Of a stretch of 64,000 nucleotides of DNA, positions 46,719 through 55,491 are shown one piece after another (position 1 is the first letter of the stretch; each line of letters starts with the position of its first letter). Source of the DNA: Gimesia maris. GTDB taxonomy: Bacteria > Planctomycetota > Planctomycetia > Planctomycetales > Planctomycetaceae. The DNA lies in NCBI RefSeq assembly GCF_008298035.1, contig NZ_CP042910.1:6262001-6326000 (forward strand). The letters are read 5' to 3'. The notes under the pieces were generated by a model that did not search any database, was not told the DNA's origin, and worked only from the letters and a program-made list of their open reading frames with translations. The position numbers and the translations under genes are program-made.

Positions 46719-46749
46719 AAACGTCAAGCTGAAATACAGAGAGGTTGAG

Positions 46750-47049
46750 ATGAGCAGAGCAGGTAGCGACGTTGATTATGTGCTCTCTTTCGGGAAGCAT
46801 AAAGGCATGAAAATCAAAGACGTGCCACCGGACTATCTCAACTGGATTATGAAAACCATATCGTCAGGAGAGTTTTCTGGCGGACTTGCTGACACATTGC
46901 GAGCTGCGATCCTGCAACTAAGGGCAGACGACATATTGCAGGAAGATAAGCGCAGCAGAGCAAGACGCAGGAAAACTGCCCTGAGATTCCAGCGAGGTCG
47001 AGGGAACTCCGCGATCAACCTGTGGACACAAAATAAGCGTAAGCGTTGA
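46750..47049 (+). CDS. DUF3820-like small protein
   Basis: 99 residues from the ATG at 46750 (AGAGG five bases upstream). The N-terminal half, LSFGKHKGMKIKDVPPDYLNWI, is the module found at the end of some DNA polymerase III epsilon-type exonucleases and as DUF3820. The C-terminal half is very basic (KRSRARRRKTALRFQRGRG), suggesting nucleic-acid binding. Island gene; function unknown. Confidence 0.65.
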   Translation: MSRAGSDVDYVLSFGKHKGMKIKDVPPDYLNWIMKTISSGEFSGGLADTLRAAILQLRADDILQEDKRSRARRRKTALRFQRGRGNSAINLWTQNKRKR

Positions 47050-47534
47050 TATTGAGATGACATAGCCCACAGAGAGGGCAACTGGCATAGGTGCGAGTAA
47101 AATCGCGGTTTGATTGCCAACGGTCGCTGAGGCGATGGATAAAGATCAAACGCCCAAATCAGATATTTGATTTGGCAAGACGTGAGGAACCTGGTAAACC
47201 GGGAAGGGATTACAAAGTGTAATCGGTGCAGCGTCTATAAATAAGAGTCGGGGTATGGATTTATTGCGCGCTGGTTAGTTATGGCAGGAATGAACGGTTA
47301 AAGGTTTTCTACACTGGTTAACATGGAAAGTTGTCTCAGACGCGGGGCAACCCAGTGGGGGGCTGTTGTGGATTGATCGTTCTCACGCAGCTAACACCAA
47401 CCTGGGTATCCACGATCCAGAAACAGCGCTGAATACATATAAGACAGTGAACGGTGAATCAAACTGTTAAGCAGAATCTGAAGCTGTATCTCGGCATGGA
47501 TGCGCAAAGGAATTTCAGAACGGAATCACGGACG
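47050..47534. other. Gap with small hairpins, no gene seen
   Basis: About 480 bases. Contains CCTGG/CCGGG and GATTACA/TGTAATC hairpins near 47190-47225, side by side, which might be a structured RNA leader. No coding frame with a ribosome-binding site. Confidence 0.35.
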
Positions 47535-47735
47535 ATGGCGAAAAAGTATCGGAACAAGAAAAACCAGGGAGTGATGTTTCGCAAGCGGTATAAGGAAAAC
47601 GCGAACCAACCCGACTTCGTTGGGTCCTTCACGATTGAGAACGGCAGGGAATACGAGTTCGCAGGCTGGGATGCAACGGGCAGGCAGACACTGAAGCCAT
47701 ACGTGCGGTTGCGGGTGACGCCGAAGGGCAGTTGA
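47535..47735 (+). CDS. Small basic protein, DUF736-like pattern
   Basis: 66 residues from the ATG at 47535; a GTG at 47454 would add 27 residues without a better ribosome-binding site. KKYRNKKNQGVMFRKRYKEN then PDFVGSFTIENGREYEFAGW and LKPYVRLRVTP resemble small island proteins with a DxxGSxxxxGxxYxxAxW pattern that bind nucleic acid. Assignment is tentative. Confidence 0.5.
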   Translation: MAKKYRNKKNQGVMFRKRYKENANQPDFVGSFTIENGREYEFAGWDATGRQTLKPYVRLRVTPKGS

Positions 47736-47809
47736 TTGATCAGTATGGTTCTGGTATCCATAATGAAAACAGAAAATCTGAACAACTAAATACCATAGAG
47801 GAATAAGTC

Positions 47810-48979
47810 ATGGCAAATCCTGAACACGTAGAAATAGTGCTATCCGGCCCTCAAAGCATCAAGTCTTGGCAAGCTGAACATCCTGAGGATACGTTAGATT
47901 TATCCAACGCGAGACTAAAATACGTTAATCTAGAATGGATAACACTTCAAAAGGCTGATTTTAGAAATGCCTATATTGAACACGCTCATTTCTATAACTG
48001 CCAAATCACCAAATCCAATTTTGAAGGAGCAACTTTCGACAAAGCTAATTTTGGCAATGCTGATCTAATGCAAGTGATCTTTAGAAAAGCTCAAATGAAG
48101 AATGTGAGTTTTACAAGCTCATCTGTAGTGGGCACCATCTTTACTGATGCTAAATTAATTAACGCGAGTTTTTTATCGACATCGCTGAGGTTTTGCTCAC
48201 TAATGGGTGCCGATTTGCGTAATGCTGAATTTTCTTTTACAGGGTTGCATGATTCATCTCTAAATGGAGCGAATCTGAATAATGCAAAGCTAAATGATAC
48301 AACTTGGAATGACATCAATTTGTCTGATATCAAGGGGCTTGAAACAATCCAACACAGTGGTCCTAGCAGTCTCGGGATAGATACATTAGAAAAATCGAAA
48401 GGTAAGATTCCCGAAATATTTTTTCGCGGTTGTGGGCTGTCTGATGATCTCATCACCTTAATAAAAACTTCTTTTCCTGCATCAGATCACGAGTTTTATT
48501 CTTGCTTTATTAGTTACAGCCATGCAGATAAAACATTTGCGAAACGTCTACACGACGCGCTACAGAACAGGGGAATTAGGTGCTGGCTTGATGAAGACCA
48601 AATTTTACCTGGTGACAACATCTATGAACGGATTGACCACGGAATTCGTGTTTGGGATAAAGTATTGCTGTGCGCTTCTAAGCAGTCGCTCACGAGTCCT
48701 TGGGTTGATGATGAAGTGACACATGTGTTTGCCAAAGAAAAGGATCTCTCAAGAGAAAGAGGCTATAAAGTTCAAGCACTGATTCCATTGAACCTTGACG
48801 GATACATTTTCAAACACTGGAATCACCCCAAAAAAAATCAGATACTCGAACGAATGGCAGCAGATTTTACAGATTGGGAGGAAGACAACACAAATTACGA
48901 GCAGCAGCTTGAGCGAGTTGTGAAAGCCCTGCAAACAAACAATACCGCGCGTGAGCCGGATCCCAAACCGAAGCTGTGA
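47810..48979 (+). CDS. Pentapeptide-repeat protein with C-terminal TIR domain
   Basis: 389 residues. Residues ~35-175 are about 25 pentapeptide repeats of the A(D/N)LXX type (FRNAYIEHAHF, ANFGNADLMQVIFRKAQMKN, GADLRNAEFS, GANLNNAKLND), forming a right-handed beta helix. Residues ~229-380 are a TIR domain (FYSCFISYSHADKTFAKRLH, GIRCWLDEDQILPGD) with SPWVDDEV; E302 stands where TIR NADases keep their catalytic Glu. AT-rich codon use. It is followed after 42 bases by a small membrane-protein gene. TIR proteins in islands usually deplete NAD+ on infection; here the trigger and partner are unknown. Confidence 0.85.
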   Translation: MANPEHVEIVLSGPQSIKSWQAEHPEDTLDLSNARLKYVNLEWITLQKADFRNAYIEHAHFYNCQITKSNFEGATFDKANFGNADLMQVIFRKAQMKNVSFTSSSVVGTIFTDAKLINASFLSTSLRFCSLMGADLRNAEFSFTGLHDSSLNGANLNNAKLNDTTWNDINLSDIKGLETIQHSGPSSLGIDTLEKSKGKIPEIFFRGCGLSDDLITLIKTSFPASDHEFYSCFISYSHADKTFAKRLHDALQNRGIRCWLDEDQILPGDNIYERIDHGIRVWDKVLLCASKQSLTSPWVDDEVTHVFAKEKDLSRERGYKVQALIPLNLDGYIFKHWNHPKKNQILERMAADFTDWEEDNTNYEQQLERVVKALQTNNTAREPDPKPKL

Positions 48980-49021
48980 TGATTCACCTTAATGATACTC
49001 CTCTCTTGAAAGCCAACTTTA

Positions 49022-49372
49022 ATGCCTTCAAAAAATAATGAAATCAAAACACTTAGTAACGATCATAAAAAAAGTTTGATCGATTTTTTCAAACACCAAA
49101 CCACACTTTGCACTGCAACAATCGTACTTATGATGGCTATTACCAGCGGACTTTTGCCCCAGCCAGTACCACAAATAGTAAAAGTTTTGCTTGGTGTAAG
49201 TGCAATTTCATTTTTGGGATCATTAGGATCTTCATTCATGGCACTAGCAGATATAAATATTTACTTTGATGATGATCAAGTAAGTAAAGAATGGAAATTC
49301 CTTATGATATTTTCAGCCATTACATTTATGATTGGGCTTCTCTCATTCATGCTCACACTTTTAATAGCGTAG
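49022..49372 (+). CDS. Small membrane protein paired with the TIR gene
   Basis: 116 residues. Three hydrophobic segments: ~28-45 (TLCTATIVLMMAITSGLLP), ~52-74 (VKVLLGVSAISFLGSLGSSF) and ~92-114 (FLMIFSAITFMIGLLSFMLT). No enzyme motif. Same strand and codon use as the TIR gene and only 42 bases behind it, so probably the same transcript. May anchor or sense for the TIR protein, or be an immunity component. Confidence 0.7.
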   Translation: MPSKNNEIKTLSNDHKKSLIDFFKHQTTLCTATIVLMMAITSGLLPQPVPQIVKVLLGVSAISFLGSLGSSFMALADINIYFDDDQVSKEWKFLMIFSAITFMIGLLSFMLTLLIA

Positions 49373-49397
49373 ATTGGAGATATTGAACTGATCCTAT

Positions 49398-49427
49398 TGA
49401 CAAAAAGCGCGAACCATTGCAAAAATG
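49398..49427 (+). promoter_or_regulatory. Candidate promoter of the structured RNA
   Basis: TTGACA at 49398-49403 followed after 18 bases by AAAAAT; about 55 bases before the RNA stem. Confidence 0.3.
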
Positions 49428-49481
49428 CAGCCTCTAAAAGCCGAAAGGTATGTTGAAAATTCTAAAACAAACGTTGAAAAC

Positions 49482-49579
49482 AAGAATCCCCACCCATGCG
49501 CGGAGTGTGGTATCGGCAACGACCACGGGCGGCTTCAACACCGCCTTAGAGCTGCACGTATGGGTGTGGGTTCTTTTTT
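49482..49579 (+). ncRNA. Predicted three-way-junction RNA ending in a U-run
   Basis: Outer stem: 49482-49500 pairs with 49557-49575 (19 positions, one C-U mismatch, two G-U pairs). Inside it are two hairpins: GTGG-UA bulge-TCG closing a GCAA tetraloop with CGA-CCAC (49507-49526), and GGCGG/CCGCC with an 8-base loop (49528-49545). The outer stem is followed by T6, as in a terminator. A GNRA loop, the G-U pairs and a bulge all point to RNA rather than a DNA palindrome. It lies between the TIR/membrane pair and the 364-residue gene. Could be a small RNA or the attenuator of the next gene. Confidence 0.6.
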
Positions 49580-49611
49580 ACGCCCTGTGCGTAAAAGAAA
49601 GGTGGTTAAGG

Positions 49612-50706
49612 ATGAATACCACATTCACAAACCCCGCGTCTCTCTCTGGTTCTCAAAATGTCACTGAGAACGGCTTCAATTCCCCCAAAGGTCGATCAAC
49701 GGCAGTTGTTCAACTGGCACACAAGGCAACCAACTGGGCAGCCCTGGAACCGGTTGAAGCCCCCACAATCGGCCAGCCAGCCCCTGATGAGGTTCTGCGC
49801 GTCGATGCCCCGCGTCATGACTGGCCGGTTTACCTGGTCAACGTTCCTGAAGACTGGCAAGCTGATTGCTGGCGATCAGTTCCGCCACACACAACGACGT
49901 ACAAGAAGGCCAAAACCGCTGCTGAGATTGCTGCTATCCTCAATCGGGAACGCATCACCAACAGCAAGGACGGCTTTGTCTCTCACTGGTACATTCGTGT
50001 TCGCGTCGGCAGTAAGTATGCCAATCTCAGTGTGGCTCTGCCGACTCCCTGGAAGCCTGAAAACGAATATGACTTGCCACCGGCATTCATCAGGATCGAC
50101 GGCCCCCGCGATCTGTGCAAGCAGATTGTCGGTGATTTGAATTATCGGCTTGATCAATGCGGGCCGGGAGAAGTTCGCAAGCGGGCTTACATTGCCCGTT
50201 CCATCTGTCCGGCAGATCTGGAACCGTGGCCGATCCAAGAGGAAACCCAGTCTGGCGAAAGCAAAGCTGATCCAGCCACACAGGCCTTCGAACAAAAGGG
50301 TGACACTGTGTCACCCTTAAATAAACCAGCAGAGATGGAAGCCCAGTTGGTTGATTCTGAAGAGGACGAAACAGAACTCTTTGAAATTCAGTTGGGGCAT
50401 TACTTCGGTACGAATCCGACAATTAGCGAAGATGTGATATTGCAGGTTCAGAATGCAAGTAACAGTGAAGATGCCAGACGTAAGGCTGATTTATTTTTGA
50501 TGGAATATGCCATCGATATGAATCAGCGTGTTGCCCTGAATGGGTTCAGTGAAGCCGATAACGATGGGAACGAATACAATGTCGTTCTCACGGATGGCAC
50601 GCTTTTGCGGTTTCGGTTGAGCAGATGTGAAGCGTTGAACCTGATTTCTGCCTGGAATCAATCGCGTAAACACAGCGAACCAGAAGCCGTAATCGTTAAA
50701 CGGTAG
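49612..50706 (+). CDS. Hypothetical island protein, 364 residues
   Basis: The ATG at 49612 is preceded by AGGTGG at spacing ~6; longer in-frame forms would overlap the structured RNA. No signal peptide. N-terminal half contains PRHDWPVYLVNVPEDWQ and WYIRVRVGSKYANLSVALPT; the C-terminal half is acidic (VDSEEDETELFEIQLG) and ends in a small folded region (YNVVLTDGTLLRFRLSRCEA). No family recognised. It sits just before the integrase and ends in a strong terminator. Confidence 0.65.
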   Translation: MNTTFTNPASLSGSQNVTENGFNSPKGRSTAVVQLAHKATNWAALEPVEAPTIGQPAPDEVLRVDAPRHDWPVYLVNVPEDWQADCWRSVPPHTTTYKKAKTAAEIAAILNRERITNSKDGFVSHWYIRVRVGSKYANLSVALPTPWKPENEYDLPPAFIRIDGPRDLCKQIVGDLNYRLDQCGPGEVRKRAYIARSICPADLEPWPIQEETQSGESKADPATQAFEQKGDTVSPLNKPAEMEAQLVDSEEDETELFEIQLGHYFGTNPTISEDVILQVQNASNSEDARRKADLFLMEYAIDMNQRVALNGFSEADNDGNEYNVVLTDGTLLRFRLSRCEALNLISAWNQSRKHSEPEAVIVKR

Positions 50707-50720
50707 TAGATCTTCCTATC

Positions 50721-50749
50721 CCCCGAGGCGCAGTTATTGCGCTTCGGGG
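50721..50749 (+). terminator. Rho-independent terminator
   Basis: CCCCGAGGCGCA pairs with TGCGCTTCGGGG (12 bp, one G-U) around GTTAT, followed by ATTTCTATTTT. Confidence 0.75.
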
Positions 50750-50880
50750 ATTTCTATTTTGGGTCATGATCCAAAATCAACCACAATCGCACTGAATGGA
50801 GTGTAACGCGATTGATTCTCAGACGATGGATACGTCCTACAACACAATAAACACGGCTAACAATTAAGGTGAAACGATAT

Positions 50881-52173
50881 ATGGCAGCAATCAGAGTGAG
50901 TATCTTCAGACGGACTGGCGGCAAGTTCTTTCAGGCGAAATGGACTGATCCAGCCAGCGGACGCACAAAGCAGAAAAGCACGAAAACCAATATCGGACGG
51001 GAGGCAGAACGGTTTGCAGCTCGCCTGGAAAAGGAACTCAACGACCGGACCTACTTTGAGCCGACAAAAATCAAGTGGGCTGAATTCCGGGAACGCTACG
51101 AAACGGAAGTTGTGCCTGGCTTAGCGCAACGGTCATCTGAAAAGGTCACGACTTCCTTTAATCACGTTGCAAATATCCTGAAACCGAACCTGTTATCTCA
51201 AGTTGATGCCAACGGAATCAGTAAGATTGTGAAACAACTCAGATCGCAGGGACTGGAAGACGTCAGTATTAAGGGATATCTGGCATACCTCAAAACAGCC
51301 CTGCAATGGGCAGCCTCTTTAAAGCTGATCCAGGAAGTACCTGTCTTCCCAAAGTTTAAACGAATTCGGGAAACAAAAGCGATGCGGGGACGTCCTCTCA
51401 CATTGGATGAATTCAAACTTATGCTGGCAGCAGTTCCTAAGGCCTGCGGAAAGAAACACGCTTTCTCATGGCGTTTCCTGCTGATTGGCTTGTGGTACTC
51501 TGGGTTGAGAATTTCAGAATCACTGGAACTGTACTGGGATCGGGAAGATAAGCTATCGGTTGATTTCTCCGGTAAACGTCCCATGCTGAGAATTCGCATG
51601 GAAGCCGAGAAAGGCAAAAGGGATCGTTTGCTTCCGATCGTTCCTGAATTCGCTGCTCTGCTCGCTAGTGTCCCTGATGATGAACGAACCGGCCCAGTTT
51701 TCAATCCTATCGCCAGGATCAAGCGAACGGAGAGAATGCTTGCGTCAACAGTTTCCAAGCTGGTTGCTGACATTGGTGAGGCAGCTGGTATCGTCGTCGG
51801 TGACAAAGGGAACATCGACAAGGAAACCGGAGAGCGAAAACCCCGCTACGCGTCGGCCCATGATCTCAGACGGTCATTCGGTGAACGCTGGTCTCTCAAG
51901 GTGATGCCTGATGTTTTAATGCTGCTGATGCGTCATGCTAATATTGAAACGACTCTGAAGTACTATGTGGGACGGAATGCCCAGAAAGCAGCCGAGGCGG
52001 TATGGGAGACCGTTGCAGACGATAGTGACGTTTTAGGTGACACTAACCAAAATGAAGAGAAGCCCAGAAAAACAGAGGATAATAAGTCCATTGTTCTCAA
52101 GGACTTAAAAGAGCCGCCGAGGAGAGTCGAACTCCTGACCTACGCATTACGAATGCGTTGCTCTGCCAACTGA
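50881..52173 (+). CDS. Tyrosine-family integrase of the 38-52 kb island
   Basis: 430 residues from the ATG at 50881 (AAGGTG seven bases upstream). N-terminal arm-binding region, core-binding helices (~65-165), catalytic domain with R210 (SGLRISE), H327-x-x-R330 (HDLRR), H352 (MRHAN) and nucleophile Y361 (TTLKYY). The last ~16 codons (EPPRRVELLTYALRM) are the antisense reading of the tRNA-Thr gene and the stop TGA lies in it, so this end was acquired on integration. Catalyses recombination between the element and tRNA-Thr. Confidence 0.95.
   Translation: MAAIRVSIFRRTGGKFFQAKWTDPASGRTKQKSTKTNIGREAERFAARLEKELNDRTYFEPTKIKWAEFRERYETEVVPGLAQRSSEKVTTSFNHVANILKPNLLSQVDANGISKIVKQLRSQGLEDVSIKGYLAYLKTALQWAASLKLIQEVPVFPKFKRIRETKAMRGRPLTLDEFKLMLAAVPKACGKKHAFSWRFLLIGLWYSGLRISESLELYWDREDKLSVDFSGKRPMLRIRMEAEKGKRDRLLPIVPEFAALLASVPDDERTGPVFNPIARIKRTERMLASTVSKLVADIGEAAGIVVGDKGNIDKETGERKPRYASAHDLRRSFGERWSLKVMPDVLMLLMRHANIETTLKYYVGRNAQKAAEAVWETVADDSDVLGDTNQNEEKPRKTEDNKSIVLKDLKEPPRRVELLTYALRMRCSAN
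52107..52155 (-). repeat. attR: Right attachment site within tRNA-Thr
   Basis: 49 bases identical to 38213-38261, spanning the 3' part of the tRNA-Thr gene. The overlapping integrase 3' end is coded by it. Confidence 0.9.
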
Positions 52174-52184
52174 GCTACGGCGGC
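52112..52184 (-). tRNA. tRNA-Thr (anticodon CGT)
   Basis: 73-base cloverleaf: acceptor GCCGCCG/CGGCGGC, D arm GCTC/GAGC, anticodon stem ACGCA/TGCGT around TTCGTAA (anticodon CGT), T arm AGGAG/CTCCT. Discriminator T; CCA not encoded. It is the target of the island integrase and the gene remained intact. Confidence 0.97.
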
Positions 52185-52563
52185 GTTGAGGTTCAGCTTG
52201 TCACTGATAGATTCATCAGCCGCAGCAAAGGTTCGCCGGGCGAGAATCGTGGGGAGCCGGTTCCGAAAATGGAGATCGTGAACCGGGCTCTGGCGGTAGC
52301 ATACCCCCTTTTTTCGGTTTACGAAAGGATTCTGCCCGTTTTTCGTCCCCGATAAACTGATTTCTCAGGCAAATTTGACGCCTGTGATGGCTGCCCTGTT
52401 TTTTTGATACCCCGTGCCACATCTGTCAATGCTCTCAGCAGCTGAAATCGTTTCAGGGACAAGACTTCAGATCGATGCGTGTTTATCCTTGCTGTCTGCG
52501 CGGGGGTTAGCCACAATCGAAGGAGAACAATTCCTACCCAGATTATCCAGCCGGAGAAAACCC

Positions 52564-54228
52564 ATGCACAAACTGGCCTCTGCCTGCCTGCTAATGGCTG
52601 CACTGCTTCTGTCCCCCTCCCTCCTGTCCGCCGCCGATCCCCCTCTCGATTATGAAGGAGTCACCGAAAAACATGTGATGATTCCCATGCGGGATGGCGT
52701 CAAGCTGTCGGCTTATCTGTATATTCCCGATGGGAAAGGCCCCTGGCCGGTTCTGATGGAACAGCGGTACGCCAGCCTGCGAAGTAAAGGGGGCCGACGC
52801 TCTTTCGCGGAAATGGCCTCGCACGGGTATGTCGTGTGTGGCGTCAACTTCCGTGGCTCGCAGTTGTCTGAAGGAACCTGGGTTGGCTATCGCGATCTGC
52901 AATGGGGCGAGAAGCGGGACGGCTACGATGTCGTCGAATGGCTGGCCAAACAGCCCTGGTCGACCGGCAAGATCGGAACCTTCGGCAGTTCACAGGCCGG
53001 TTATGCTCAGAATTACCTGGCGGTCACACAGCCGCCGCACCTGGTCTGTCAGTTCATGATCGATACCGGCCTCAGTCTGTACGATGAAGGTTATTTCATC
53101 GGAGGCGCTGCCAAGCCGAATCGATTCAAAGGGATGGACGCTGTCAGCCGCGTGCCCGCACACAACCGGGCGCTGATGAAAGAATGGTTCTCGCATCCTG
53201 ACTACGATGACTACTGGAGAGCCGAAGATGCTTCGCTGCATTTTGACAAAATGAATGTCCCCTGCTTTACCGTGGGCAGTTGGTACGACTTTATGTGCGT
53301 CGGCTCCGTGCAGAGTTTCATCGGACGGCAGCATAAGGGAGGCCCGAATTCGCGGGGTCAGCAGAAACTGTATATCGGCCCCTGGCTGCATGGTCGTTTC
53401 AACAAGGTGAATAAAGTTGGAGAAATGGTTTACCCGGAGAATGCCAACTTCGACATGATGACCGAGATGATCCGCTGGTTTGATCATTATCTCAAAGGGG
53501 TCGATAACGGTATCGAGGATGATCCCAATGTCCGTTATTACGCGATGGGAGCAGTCGGAGAACCGGGTGCACCGGGCAACGTATGGCGGGCCGTGGATGA
53601 CTGGCCGATTAAGACCGTCGAAACACCTTACTATCTTCAGCCTGAAGGCAAGCTGGCAACAACCAAACCGACCGAGGCCAACGCATTTACTCAGATCATT
53701 GCCGATCCATTGAATCCCGCGAAAATTGAAGCACGGGGCTTCCCCGGTGCCCGCGATGCCCGCAAAGTGGAAGAACAGGAGAACGTACTCACCTTCACCA
53801 CCGACCAGCTGACCGAACCGGTTGAGTGGACCGGAAATGTCAAAGCGGAACTGCTGGTCTCTTCTTCCGCGAAAGATACGGATTTCATCGTTCGCGTGAC
53901 CGACGTGTATCCGGACGGACGTTCGATCTTGATCATCGATATGATCCGCCGGGCCCGCTATCGGGATGGTTATGAACAGCAGGTCTTTATGGAAGCGGGT
54001 GAGGTTTACAAAGTCCCTTTCAATATCGGCTGGATGAGCCAGGTGTTCAACAAAGGGCATCGCATTCGTGTGACGGTCGCTTCAACGGGGGCACCGTTCT
54101 ATGAGCCCAACCCGAACACAGGCGAACCGATCACGATTGAATTTCCCGAAAAAGTGGTTGTGGCGAAAAACAAAATTCATCATAGTCCGCAAAACGCATC
54201 ACGTATTCTGGCCCCCGTCAACAAATAA
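52564..54228 (+). CDS. CocE/NonD-type secreted hydrolase (X-Pro dipeptidyl-peptidase S15-like)
   Basis: 554 residues from the ATG at 52564 (GGAG seven bases upstream) with a signal peptide (ACLLMAALLLSPSLLSAA). Alpha/beta-hydrolase core: HVMIPMRDGVKLSAYLYIP at the start, GVNFRGSQLSEG, and nucleophile S143 in FGSSQAG. The C-terminal jelly-roll (~residue 380 on: VEWTGNVKAELLVSSSAKDTDF, then GHRIRVTVASTGAPFYEPNPN) is the usual CocE end. Substrate may be an ester or a prolyl peptide. Followed by the NIPSNAP gene, 65 bases apart, same strand. Confidence 0.88.
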   Translation: MHKLASACLLMAALLLSPSLLSAADPPLDYEGVTEKHVMIPMRDGVKLSAYLYIPDGKGPWPVLMEQRYASLRSKGGRRSFAEMASHGYVVCGVNFRGSQLSEGTWVGYRDLQWGEKRDGYDVVEWLAKQPWSTGKIGTFGSSQAGYAQNYLAVTQPPHLVCQFMIDTGLSLYDEGYFIGGAAKPNRFKGMDAVSRVPAHNRALMKEWFSHPDYDDYWRAEDASLHFDKMNVPCFTVGSWYDFMCVGSVQSFIGRQHKGGPNSRGQQKLYIGPWLHGRFNKVNKVGEMVYPENANFDMMTEMIRWFDHYLKGVDNGIEDDPNVRYYAMGAVGEPGAPGNVWRAVDDWPIKTVETPYYLQPEGKLATTKPTEANAFTQIIADPLNPAKIEARGFPGARDARKVEEQENVLTFTTDQLTEPVEWTGNVKAELLVSSSAKDTDFIVRVTDVYPDGRSILIIDMIRRARYRDGYEQQVFMEAGEVYKVPFNIGWMSQVFNKGHRIRVTVASTGAPFYEPNPNTGEPITIEFPEKVVVAKNKIHHSPQNASRILAPVNK

Positions 54229-54293
54229 AGCAGACGGGCATCGGCGATACGAATCAAACCAAGCATCAATTTCCCATAAAAACGAGGATCATC

Positions 54294-55091
54294 ATGAATC
54301 AGAATAAAACCGACCGACGACAGTTTCTGGCAGGTACCGTGGGTGCCGCCGTGGCATTGGGTGTGACTCAGGGCGTACAGTCCGCGGACGCAAAACCGAA
54401 ACAACAGTTTTACGAACTGCGTATTTACCGGACTCCCTCGGATGACAAGCAGGCAATCGTCAGTAATTACCTGGAGCAGGCGTTGCTGCCGGCATTGAAA
54501 CGAATCGGGATCAAGCAGGTCGGTGTATTCAAACAGATCGAAGTCAAAGATGATCACTCTCTGTATGTGCTGATTCCCTTTAATTCGCTGGAGCAGTTCT
54601 CATCGCTGAATGATGTTCTGGAAACTGACCAACAATACCACCAGGCTGCCGCCGAGTACTTCTCGTTCCCCAAAGAATCTCCGGCATTCACCCGCATTGA
54701 GAGCCGACTGATGAAAGCCTTTAAAGGCATGCCTCAATTAAAAACGCCGGAGGGAGCAGGCCCTCATCTGTTTGAACTGCGGACCTATGAGAGCCACAAT
54801 GAAAAGCTGGCGAAGCTGAAAGTTGACATGTTCAATTCTGGTGAGATCGAAATCATGGAAGATGTAAAACTGGCGCCTGTCTTCTTCGGCGAAATGCTGA
54901 TTGGTGACGATGTTCCTAACCTGACGTACATGCTGTCTGCGCCTCATCGCGCTGCACATGAGGAGCACTGGGATGGATTTCGTATGCATTCCAAATGGGA
55001 AAAAATGAAAGCGATGGACAAATATAAAGGAACGGTATCAAAAATCACTAACTGGTACCTGGAGCCACTTCCTTATTCCGCCATTCAGTAA
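54294..55091 (+). CDS. Tat-exported protein with two NIPSNAP domains
   Basis: 265 residues. The N-terminus has a Tat signal (TDRRQFLAGTVGAAVALG), so it is exported folded. Two NIPSNAP-type ferredoxin-like domains: residues ~40-140 (FYELRIYRTPSDDKQAIVSN) and ~155-260 (LFELRTYESHNEKLAKLK). Such proteins are very frequent in planctomycetes; role unknown. Probably the second gene of an operon with the CocE hydrolase. Confidence 0.85.
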   Translation: MNQNKTDRRQFLAGTVGAAVALGVTQGVQSADAKPKQQFYELRIYRTPSDDKQAIVSNYLEQALLPALKRIGIKQVGVFKQIEVKDDHSLYVLIPFNSLEQFSSLNDVLETDQQYHQAAAEYFSFPKESPAFTRIESRLMKAFKGMPQLKTPEGAGPHLFELRTYESHNEKLAKLKVDMFNSGEIEIMEDVKLAPVFFGEMLIGDDVPNLTYMLSAPHRAAHEEHWDGFRMHSKWEKMKAMDKYKGTVSKITNWYLEPLPYSAIQ

Positions 55092-55491
55092 CTTGGAACA
55101 CATCAGAATTGGCAGGTCTATTCTATTAGATACCAACTGGCATTCAGTGAACCTCACTCCCTTTTTTCGAAGTTCGGTGAGATTGCCGTTAACCAGCGAC
55201 CTGGAATTCATCCAGACTTGTATTTTCTGTAAGCAACTATAATTAAACAAGATAGGAACACGCACCCGTTTTCCCTCCCCCTCTTGAATGTTAAACAGTG
55301 GGGGCAGGGTGAGTTGGAATCTGTTCCCAAACCCGAAATTTGCTGAATGGAGGTTAGATTCTGATCTGGATACCGTCTATTCTAGTGCATGTGAGTTAGC
55401 AGAGTGTTGTTAAGGCTGGCAAAGATAAGTTTTGCAGCTGACACTCTCCAATGAACTTAGATTATCCCTCTTCTAACGTATTGGAATTTGC
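55092..55491. other. Intergenic region, promoter of the sigma factor
   Basis: 400 bases, no gene seen. A C-rich/G-rich inverted element (CCCTCCCCC near 55275, GGGGGCAGGG near 55305) is imperfect. The sigma promoter should lie in the last 150 bases, but no consensus was clear. Confidence 0.35.

Noticed and set aside
49482-49579. Retron msr-msd RNA
   Set aside because: No reverse transcriptase gene is near and the fold has no priming guanosine/branch arrangement.
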